From Spirochaetaceae bacterium (GTDB taxonomy: Bacteria > Spirochaetota > Spirochaetia > Treponematales > Breznakiellaceae): a stretch of DNA of 9,285 bases. Of this stretch, positions 1-5,930 are shown piece by piece (position 1 is the stretch's first letter; each line of letters opens with the position of its first letter). The stretch lies in the NCBI GenBank assembly GCA_031265015.1, contig JAISDG010000067.1, positions 1-9,285 on the forward strand, in the 5' to 3' direction. The notes under the pieces were generated by a model that saw only the letters and a list, made by a program, of their open reading frames with translations, searched no databases and was not told where the DNA came from. Position numbers and translations under genes: made by a program.

Positions 1-103
1 GGGAGAATATACAATGAATAAGTGTTTTCTTGTTGTTGTATTTTGTACCTTCGTCTGAAGCGGCAGCCGAATCACAACCGCAATTTTCGGCATTCGTGGT
101 ATT
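1..103. other. AT-rich left flank beyond the macro gene, no supported gene
   Basis: This stretch lies downstream of the macro-domain gene and shares its lower GC. On the minus strand a frame opens at an ATG at position 93 and runs off the window edge for 31 codons (begins MPKIAVVIRLPL), but no Shine-Dalgarno precedes it and I do not recognise the peptide. The frame directly after the macro gene's TAG is also open to the edge. On the plus strand a 14-codon frame at 14-58 (MNKCFLVVVFCTFV) has a GGGAG upstream, but it stops at once. A 6-bp inverted repeat (GCCGAA 66-71, TTCGGC 86-91) has a 14-base loop and no T-run, so it is not a convincing terminator. More sequence to the left would be needed to decide what this is. 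Confidence 0.3.
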
Positions 104-715
104 CTATTGGCATATATCGTTTGTGATCGCACCTTTCAGCTTATTATGCCAGTCCCGGGCTGTCGATAAATCATTTGGGAATTCATACCTATGACAGATT
201 ATAGAATCATAGGCATACTTCATTTGCCTGGCGCAATTTATTGCCGATATTTTTCCTGTCAAAGTTCCAAGTCCCGGGCATAAAACGCTTGTAATTTTTA
301 CGTCATTTCTTTTATTAAAGTTTGTTATTTCTATTAACCCTGCCCTAAATGCCAAATATGCGTTAACGGTGTTTGAAATATCCTCGGGGATTCTCATCGT
401 TGGACATGATACTAAAAACTTAATTTTATCATTTTTGGTCGCAATGATAGCCGCAAGACCTACCGGAAGTTCTCCATAAAATTCATCGCGAATTTTATTT
501 TGTAATGATTCCTGCAATTCCCAGCCAAAATATTTGCTGTACGCAAGATCAATACCGCCATCCATAAAACCAAATGAATTGGCTGGGCTAATTACAGCAT
601 CTGCTTTTATATCAAAAATATTTCCACAAGACACGTTCACATTTTGACAACCATTAAATTCGTGCTGCCATGCGGCCGCTAAATCATCATTTTTATCCCG
701 TAGAAATAACCGCAT
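104..715 (-). CDS. Stand-alone macro-domain protein, probable ADP-ribose binder or hydrolase
   Basis: This is a 203-residue soluble protein that is essentially one macro domain. Macro domains bind ADP-ribose, and many remove ADP-ribose from proteins or nucleic acids. The first ligand loop is at residues 39-56: DAVISPAN, then SFGFMDGGID. Asn46 and Asp56 are ten residues apart, as are the catalytic Asn and Asp of MacroD enzymes, which supports hydrolase activity. The second, glycine-rich loop is CPGLGTLTG at 146-154. There is no signal peptide, membrane segment or fused partner domain. The ATG lies 2 bases after the stop of the upstream gene and the Shine-Dalgarno is weak (a GAG overlapping that end), so translation may depend on the preceding gene. 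GC is far below its neighbours (about 38% in a counted line) and codons are A/T-ending, which suggests recent acquisition. The domain call is firm. The substrate is unknown, and no toxin or ADP-ribosyltransferase partner is visible within the window. Confidence 0.88.
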   Translation of the reverse strand: MRLFLRDKNDDLAAAWQHEFNGCQNVNVSCGNIFDIKADAVISPANSFGFMDGGIDLAYSKYFGWELQESLQNKIRDEFYGELPVGLAAIIATKNDKIKFLVSCPTMRIPEDISNTVNAYLAFRAGLIEITNFNKRNDVKITSVLCPGLGTLTGKISAINCARQMKYAYDSIICHRYEFPNDLSTARDWHNKLKGAITNDICQ

Positions 716-717
716 GC

Positions 718-2007
718 TTACTCGTTTATGGCCGCGTTGATGGTGGAGATGGTCTTTTGCAGGGTTTCAATTTTCTGTAAATTCGCCGCGTTCTGGGCCT
801 GAAGGCTTTCCAGCTGCCGGTCCCGTTCCGCCACGGTTTGGCGGAGGGCGCTGTTCTGCTCCTGGACGCCGTCGTGATTCCTTTGCAGTTCAGCCAGGGC
901 CCGCTCCCGCTCCGCCAGGGCGGCGGCCTGATCCGCCAGGGCCGCGGCCTGATCCGAAAGCTGCCTCCGCAGGGCCGTTTCCGCGCCGGACGCTTCGGAA
1001 ACGGGGGGGGCAATTTCCGCCGGCGTGAGGGATCCGCCTGCGGGCGGACCGGAACCTTCCGCGGCAGGGCCGGGGCTTTTCCCGTCCAGGGCGGAAAGGA
1101 TTCCGGTCATGGCCGTGATGGCCGCCCCGTCGCTTTCCCGGCGGCTGCCGATAAGCTTAAGCTGCTGGAACGAGGGGGTGGCAAGGAATTCCTTCAGCGC
1201 CGCCAGGGTTCCCGCCGCTTCCCGGTACTGGCCGGCCTGGATCTGTTTTGAAAAGGCCGCGTAATACCCGGCAAGCTGCCTTTCCACCAGGGCGGCTTTT
1301 TCATCATCCCCCGTAAGTTTTGCCAGCTCCGCCCGGGCCGCTTCCAGTTCCGCCCGGTTCCGGGCGGAAATATCTTCCAGCGCCCCCTCCTGTTCCGCCA
1401 GCCGGGCGTGAAGCCGCGCCTCCCTCCGGCGGGCTTCCGCTTCCTGCTGCCGGGCCTCCGCAAGAATCAGGGCCCGTTCCGTTTCAAGCCGGGCCAGATC
1501 CCCCCGGTATCCTTCCTGCTGTCCCCGGAGGGCGGCCATGGTTTCCCGCTGCTCGCCGGTCAGGGCTTCCAGGGATTCCAGCCTGGCAAGCTCGTCGTCC
1601 ACTTCCGTAATGCGCCCCTGCATGGCGCTGATATCCGCGTCCTTTCTGGTAAGCTGAAGGTTTACTTCCCGGCGGATTTCCCGGATCAGGGCCCGCTCGG
1701 TAATCCCCAGTTCCGCGCCGGATTCCCTGATCTCCGCCGAACCGGCGCGCTGGATGGAAAACAGCAGCAGCAGGCCCGCCCCAAGCAGCAGGATTCCGGC
1801 GGCGTTGACCAGCAGGGGGAAAAATCCCTTTCTGGACGCCTCTCCCCTGGCCGGAGGCCCGGGGGGAGGAAGCGCTTCCCGGCGGGAAGCCTCCTCTATG
1901 CGGCCCGAAATTTCCCGCCGTTCTTCATCGGAAAAAACTTCGATCCCCGCCCCGGCGTTTTCACCGGCGTTTTCACCGTTATTCCCTGTCAGTTCGTTCA
2001 CTTCCAT
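718..2007 (-). CDS. Single-pass membrane protein with long coiled coils, function unknown
   Basis: The protein has 429 residues and no domain that I recognise. In order: an acidic N-terminal segment (1-60) with a Pro-rich stretch at 47-52, one hydrophobic helix at about 62-85 (LLVNAAGILLLGAGLLLLF), a long charged coiled coil (about 100-235), a short helical region rich in Ala and aromatics (about 238-306) that could be TPR-like, a Gly/Pro/Ala linker (about 310-340), and a second coiled coil (about 341-425) with two near-identical heptads DQAAALA. Arg and Lys cluster just before the helix (R59, K60), which favours a cytoplasmic N-terminus and a periplasmic coiled-coil body. The ATG at 2007 has AAGGG upstream with a 7-base gap. 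It starts 26 bases after parC with no terminator between, so it probably shares the topoisomerase transcript. A tether or scaffold for chromosome or envelope is inference only. The nearly pure high-GC codon use matches parC. Confidence 0.85.
   Translation of the reverse strand: MEVNELTGNNGENAGENAGAGIEVFSDEERREISGRIEEASRREALPPPGPPARGEASRKGFFPLLVNAAGILLLGAGLLLLFSIQRAGSAEIRESGAELGITERALIREIRREVNLQLTRKDADISAMQGRITEVDDELARLESLEALTGEQRETMAALRGQQEGYRGDLARLETERALILAEARQQEAEARRREARLHARLAEQEGALEDISARNRAELEAARAELAKLTGDDEKAALVERQLAGYYAAFSKQIQAGQYREAAGTLAALKEFLATPSFQQLKLIGSRRESDGAAITAMTGILSALDGKSPGPAAEGSGPPAGGSLTPAEIAPPVSEASGAETALRRQLSDQAAALADQAAALAERERALAELQRNHDGVQEQNSALRQTVAERDRQLESLQAQNAANLQKIETLQKTISTINAAINE
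913..954. repeat. Two tandem 21-bp repeats encoding heptads
   Basis: Two adjacent 21-bp units (913-933 and 934-954) differ at one base. On the minus strand they encode two consecutive DQAAALA heptads in the C-terminal coiled coil of the membrane protein. The 21-bp period equals seven codons, so gain or loss of a unit would lengthen or shorten the coiled coil without a frameshift. Confidence 0.85.
1954..1977. repeat. Two perfect 12-bp tandem repeats
   Basis: The 12-bp unit GGCGTTTTCACC occurs twice in a row, at 1954-1965 and 1966-1977. On the minus strand it encodes the repeated GENA of the N-terminal tail (GENAGENAGAG) of the membrane coiled-coil protein. It is a short in-frame repeat of a kind common in disordered tails. 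Confidence 0.75.
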
Positions 2008-2014
2008 CAGCGTT

Positions 2015-2019
2015 CCCTT
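2015..2019 (-). promoter_or_regulatory. Ribosome binding site of the membrane coiled-coil gene
   Basis: AAGGG on the minus strand lies 7 bases before the ATG at 2007, inside the 26-base gap after parC. It supports that start over later Met codons. No promoter-like hexamer pair fits in this gap, which argues for co-transcription with parC. Confidence 0.65.
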
Positions 2020-2033
2020 TAACAGTTTAAAAC

Positions 2034-3956
2034 CTATGTAACTACCACCGCCAGAGCTTCCCTGGCGGAAATCCGCACCCCTCCGGCCTTGATTCCCTTG
2101 ACGGCAAAATCCTGGACCTTAAAGGTTTCCGCAAATATTTTAAGCCGGGGCTTGGGCTTGTACTTAACGGTAAAACTGAACCTGGGCCGGGTATCGCCGT
2201 GGAGCACCGCGGAGCCGTCGGGAAGCAGGGCATAATCCTTGTTCATGATCCACCCCTCAATCCTGAAACGCTTGATGCAGGGATAATTGGTTTTCGGCTC
2301 CCTGTAGATGATGGTAAACACAAGGGACGAAAGAACTTCCTTGTTGGCTTCGCCGATGTACACCGCGCCGGGGCCCACAAAAGCTTTTTCGGGGATGTCC
2401 GTCACCGACCAGATGCCGTTGCTCCGGATCACGAGGATCCGGTCAAAGGGTGAAAGTTCCGCCGCCGTTTCACCGCCGGATACGGAGGTGCCCAGATAGC
2501 CCGTGACCCTGTCGTACTTGAGCTGCACGTCCCTGCGGACCACTTCCTTGACGTCGATCTTTTCAAAGGCCCCCACTTTGGTCCGCCGCTTTCCCCCGGA
2601 GAGTTCCTCGTCGGCCCTGATCGCTTCGATGATCTTGTCAAGAAATCCCAGGGCATAGGCGGTTATGTTTTTAAGGTGATGGTTGATCGCCTTGATCCGG
2701 CTTTGAATCGCGTCCATCTCTTCCCGGGCCTTGTTGATGTCGTAGAGCGAAATCCGCCGGATAGGAATTCTTAAAAGGTGTTCCACATCTTCCGCCGACA
2801 CTCCCCGGGGGCCCGTTTCTTTGGCAAAGGGCTTAAAGCCCGAAATGACCGAATCGGCAACCCCCTTGGCGGTTTTCATTTTTTCGATAAGCTTGTAGAT
2901 CCGCTCTTCTATAAAGATCCGTTCCAGGGTCCGCAGGTGCAGCTTGTCCAGCAGTTCCTTTTTTTCAAGTTCCAGCTCTTTGGTAAGGATCCGCACCAGG
3001 AGTTTGGCGTGGTATTTGATTACGTCTGTCACGGACATGACTACGGGCAGTCCGTCCCGGATCACCAGAAGGTTTACCGAGATCGACTGCTCGCATTCGG
3101 TAAAGCCGAAAAGGGCGTCCACGGTTTCTTCGGAATACACTCCCCGGGCAAGCTTGATTTCGATTTCCACATGCTCCGTGGTATAATCGTTGATCCCCTG
3201 GATCTTGATCCGCCCCGCCTTGGCCGCGGTCTCGATGCTGTTGATGATGCTTTCCGTGGTGGAGCCGAAGGGCAGTTCCCGGATAACGATACGCTTGGGG
3301 TCCGAGGTGTCAAGCCTGGCCCGGACCAGCACCTTGCCGTTTCCCTCCCGGTACTCCGACACGTCCACCAGGCCTCCGGTGGGAAAGTCCGGGTAGAGCT
3401 GGAACTTTTTCCCCTGGAGGCAGGCCTTTTCCGCTTCCAGCACTTCCAGCACGTTATGGGGCAGCACCCTGGTGGACATACCCACGGCGATCCCTTCGGC
3501 GCCGATAACAAGAATGACGGGGATTTTGGCGGGAAAGAGAACCGGCTCTTTTTTCCGGCCGTCGTAGGAATCCACCGTGGGGGTAAGCTTGGGATTGTAA
3601 AAGACATCCTTTGCCAGCGGGGTAACCCGGCACTCAATGTACCGGGGGGCGGAAGCGTTGTCGCCGGTATAGATATTGCCGAAGTTTCCCTGGCGGTCGA
3701 TGAACAGATCCTTGTTGGCCAGCACCACCAGGGCGCTTCCGATGGAAGCGTCCCCGTGGGGATGGTACTGCATGCAATGGCCCACCACGTTGGCAACCTT
3801 GTGAAACTTGCCGTCGTCCATTTCAAACAGGGAATGGAGGATGCGCCGCTGCACCGGCTTAAGGCCGTCTTCCAGGTCGGGGATGGCCCTGTCCTTGATA
3901 ACGTAAGACGCGTATTCCAGAAAATTCCGGTCAAACAGATTTTTTATATACGCCAC
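2034..3956 (-). CDS. parC: DNA topoisomerase IV subunit A (ParC), short form
   Basis: This is the DNA cleavage and rejoining subunit of type IIA topoisomerase IV, which unlinks daughter chromosomes with ParE. The 640-residue protein begins with the family signature (NLFDRNFLEYASYVIKDRAI, 6-25), followed by GLKPVQRRIL (31-40). The winged-helix segment YHPHGDASIG is at 64-73, and the catalytic pair Arg105-Tyr106 sits in APRYIECR. A KIPVILVIGAEGIAVGMST segment matches the region holding the DNA-intercalating Ile. No GyrA box (QRRGGKG) is present, so it is ParC and not GyrA. After about residue 460 only some 180 residues remain, so the beta-pinwheel is small compared with E. coli ParC (752 residues in all). 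The start is a GTG with AAGGGG 5 bases upstream; there is no other usual start codon between it and the in-frame parE stop 45 bases earlier. The residues at the E. coli ParC Ser80 and Glu84 positions are Ala70 and Ser74. Confidence 0.95.
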   Translation of the reverse strand: MAYIKNLFDRNFLEYASYVIKDRAIPDLEDGLKPVQRRILHSLFEMDDGKFHKVANVVGHCMQYHPHGDASIGSALVVLANKDLFIDRQGNFGNIYTGDNASAPRYIECRVTPLAKDVFYNPKLTPTVDSYDGRKKEPVLFPAKIPVILVIGAEGIAVGMSTRVLPHNVLEVLEAEKACLQGKKFQLYPDFPTGGLVDVSEYREGNGKVLVRARLDTSDPKRIVIRELPFGSTTESIINSIETAAKAGRIKIQGINDYTTEHVEIEIKLARGVYSEETVDALFGFTECEQSISVNLLVIRDGLPVVMSVTDVIKYHAKLLVRILTKELELEKKELLDKLHLRTLERIFIEERIYKLIEKMKTAKGVADSVISGFKPFAKETGPRGVSAEDVEHLLRIPIRRISLYDINKAREEMDAIQSRIKAINHHLKNITAYALGFLDKIIEAIRADEELSGGKRRTKVGAFEKIDVKEVVRRDVQLKYDRVTGYLGTSVSGGETAAELSPFDRILVIRSNGIWSVTDIPEKAFVGPGAVYIGEANKEVLSSLVFTIIYREPKTNYPCIKRFRIEGWIMNKDYALLPDGSAVLHGDTRPRFSFTVKYKPKPRLKIFAETFKVQDFAVKGIKAGGVRISAREALAVVVT

Positions 3957-3961
3957 ATCCG

Positions 3962-3967
3962 CCCCTT
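3962..3967 (-). promoter_or_regulatory. Ribosome binding site that fixes the parC GTG start
   Basis: AAGGGG on the minus strand lies 5 bases before the GTG at 3956. An ATG at 4003-4001 overlapping the parE stop is in another frame, and an ATG at 3958 is also out of frame, so this site and GTG are the best reading. Confidence 0.7.
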
Positions 3968-4001
3968 GTACGTCCCTGCCCGCAGCCCGAATTCCTCCCC
4001 A

Positions 4002-5930
4002 TTATCCCGCGTCCTCAATCAGGTTTTTCATGATATACTCCCGCCGCTCCGGAGTGTTCTTTCCCATGTAAAAGGACAGCACCGGGGGTACCGCTTTCAG
4101 GGTGTTCACCAGCACCGGCACAAGACGGATGTCTTCGCCGATAAACTGGCCGAACTCTTTGGGGCTTATTTCACCCAGGCCCTTGAAGCGGGTTATCTCG
4201 CTGGCCGGCCCCAAAGCGGACACCGCCGCGTCCCGTTCATGTTCGTTGTAACAGTACCGGGTTTCCTTCTTGGTCCGCACCCGGAACAGGGGCGTTTCCA
4301 GAATAAAGACCCGGCCGGAAGTAACCAGCTCCTCAAAGTAGGAAAGAAAAAAGGTCAGGAGCAGGTTCCTGATGTGGAAGCCGTCAAAGTCCGCGTCGGT
4401 GGCAATGACTATCCGGGCATAGCGGAGGCCCTCAACATCGCTTTCTATTCCCAGGGCGGTCATCAGGTTATAGAGTTCCTCGTTCTTGTATATCGCCGCC
4501 TGCTTTTTCCCGTACATGTTTTCTATTTTTCCCCGGAGGGCAAAAATAGCCTGGGTCATTACGTCGCGGCTGCTGACCATGGAGCCCGCGGCGGAATCCC
4601 CTTCGGTAATAAAGATCGTGGAAAGATCCCCGTCCTGGCCGTCTTCAAGATGGTACTTGCAGTCCTTAAGCTTGGGGATCTTAAGGGATATTTTCTTTGC
4701 CGCTTCCCGGGCTTCCTTTTTAACGGCGCTCAGCTCCGTCCGCAGTTTTTCGTTGGCCATGATCTTCTGTTCCAGTTTTTTGGCGGCCTGGGGATTTTTA
4801 TGCAGCCAGTCTTCGGTTCCTTCCCGCACCGCCTGAACCACCCAGGACCGGATGTCGCTGTTCCCCAGCTTGTTCTTGGTCTGGCTTTCAAAGACCGGGT
4901 TTTTTATCTTAACCGCCACCGCCGCGGTCGTACCCTCCCGGATATCCTCGCTTTTATAATCTTTTTTAAAGTAAGCCTGGATCCCCTTAAGGAACCCTTC
5001 CTTAAAGGCCGAAAGATGGGCGCCGCCGTCGCCGGTATACTGGCCGTTGACAAAGGAAAAGTACTCTTCCCCGTAATTGTTGGTATGGGTAAAGGCAAAC
5101 TCAATATGCTGGCCCCGGTGGTAGCCCACGGGATAGAGGATGTCGTCGCCGGTCTCTTCGGTTAAAAGATCGTAGAGCCCGTTTTTGGACACATAGGATT
5201 TGCCGTTCAGGGTCAGGGTAAGTCCCGCGTTCAGGTAGGTATAATTCTTGATCCGCTTTTCGATAAACTCAAGGTTAAAACCGTAATTTTCAAAGATCCC
5301 GCCGTCGGGGGTAAACTCCACAAAGGTGCCGTTCTGTTTTGCCGCGGCGGGCATGGACGGGGCGCACTTGCCCTTCCGCCGGCTCTTTAAAACGCCCTGT
5401 TCAAAAACCGCCTCGGCAAAGTCCCCGTTCCTGATGCTCACCACCCGGAAGTGGGAGGAGAGGGCGTTTACCGCCTTGGTTCCCACTCCGTTAAGGCCCA
5501 CGGAAAACTGAAACACGTCGTCGTTGTACTTGGCCCCGGTGTTGATCACCGACACGCACTCCACCAGCTTGCCCAGGGGTATGCCCCGGCCGAAGTCCCG
5601 CACTTTGACGGTTCCGTCCTTGACCAGCACTTCAATCTGCCTGCCGTTCCCCATGATAAACTCGTCAATGCCGTTGTCAATCACTTCCTTGAGCAAAACA
5701 TATATGCCGTCGTCGGGATTGGAACCGTCCCCCAGCCGGCCGATGTACATGCCGGTCCGCAGCCGTATATGTTCCAGCGACGACAGGGTCTTTATTTTTG
5801 ATTCGTCGTAGTCGCCCCTGGCCGCCGGCGTCAACTTTGCAGACGGCGTCAGCTTTGCGGACGGCGCCAACGTTGCGGACGCCGGCTTCCCGGCCGGCTT
5901 TACGGAGGATTCCTTTTTTGCTTTAGCCAT
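4002..5930 (-). CDS. parE: DNA topoisomerase IV subunit B (ParE), ATPase and Toprim subunit
   Basis: ParE drives the ATP-dependent strand passage of topoisomerase IV and supplies the metal-binding Toprim domain. The protein has 642 residues from the ATG at 5930; an upstream ATG at 5954 exists, but only the 5930 start has AGGAG 5 bases before it. GHKL ATPase motifs are visible: EVIDNGIDE with catalytic Glu82 and Mg-binding Asn86, DFGRGIP with Asp112, and GLNGVGTKAVNAL at 145-157. The Toprim motifs are EGDSAAGS from Glu443, DADFDG with Asp512/Asp514/Asp516, and RFKGLGE ending at residue 587. Small deviations from E. coli are AAGS for AGGS and Phe for Val in the DxD motif. Residues 1-38 form a Lys/Ala/Pro-rich, probably disordered tail with three six-residue repeats. 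The first 8 bases overlap the end of the upstream coiled-coil gene (ATGGCTAA), which suggests translational coupling. The Toprim region resembles Bacteroidetes ParE more than E. coli ParE, from memory. Confidence 0.95.
   Translation of the reverse strand: MAKAKKESSVKPAGKPASATLAPSAKLTPSAKLTPAARGDYDESKIKTLSSLEHIRLRTGMYIGRLGDGSNPDDGIYVLLKEVIDNGIDEFIMGNGRQIEVLVKDGTVKVRDFGRGIPLGKLVECVSVINTGAKYNDDVFQFSVGLNGVGTKAVNALSSHFRVVSIRNGDFAEAVFEQGVLKSRRKGKCAPSMPAAAKQNGTFVEFTPDGGIFENYGFNLEFIEKRIKNYTYLNAGLTLTLNGKSYVSKNGLYDLLTEETGDDILYPVGYHRGQHIEFAFTHTNNYGEEYFSFVNGQYTGDGGAHLSAFKEGFLKGIQAYFKKDYKSEDIREGTTAAVAVKIKNPVFESQTKNKLGNSDIRSWVVQAVREGTEDWLHKNPQAAKKLEQKIMANEKLRTELSAVKKEAREAAKKISLKIPKLKDCKYHLEDGQDGDLSTIFITEGDSAAGSMVSSRDVMTQAIFALRGKIENMYGKKQAAIYKNEELYNLMTALGIESDVEGLRYARIVIATDADFDGFHIRNLLLTFFLSYFEELVTSGRVFILETPLFRVRTKKETRYCYNEHERDAAVSALGPASEITRFKGLGEISPKEFGQFIGEDIRLVPVLVNTLKAVPPVLSFYMGKNTPERREYIMKNLIEDAG
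5827..5880. repeat. Three tandem 18-bp repeats in the parE N-terminal tail
   Basis: Units at 5827-5844, 5845-5862 and 5863-5880 differ at a few bases. On the minus strand they encode SATLAP, SAKLTP and SAKLTP. They sit between the start codon and the ATPase domain, so copy-number change would alter only the flexible tail. Confidence 0.85.

Noticed and set aside
14..58. 14-codon frame MNKCFLVVVFCTFV, like the start of a signal peptide
   Set aside because: It ends in TGA at once. The readable frame after it crosses the macro gene antisense and has no recognisable content.
66..91. Inverted repeat as a terminator after the macro gene
   Set aside because: The stem is only 6 bp with a 14-base loop and there is no following T-run.
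718..2007. SMC or chemoreceptor identity for the membrane coiled-coil protein
   Set aside because: There are no Walker motifs, hinge, HAMP or methyl-accepting signalling tip, so coiled-coil content alone does not justify either name.
2778..5165. A very long open frame (795 codons) on the plus strand across parC and parE
   Set aside because: It lies wholly antisense to two strongly conserved genes, shows no known motif, and is the kind of shadow frame produced by GC-rich third codon positions.
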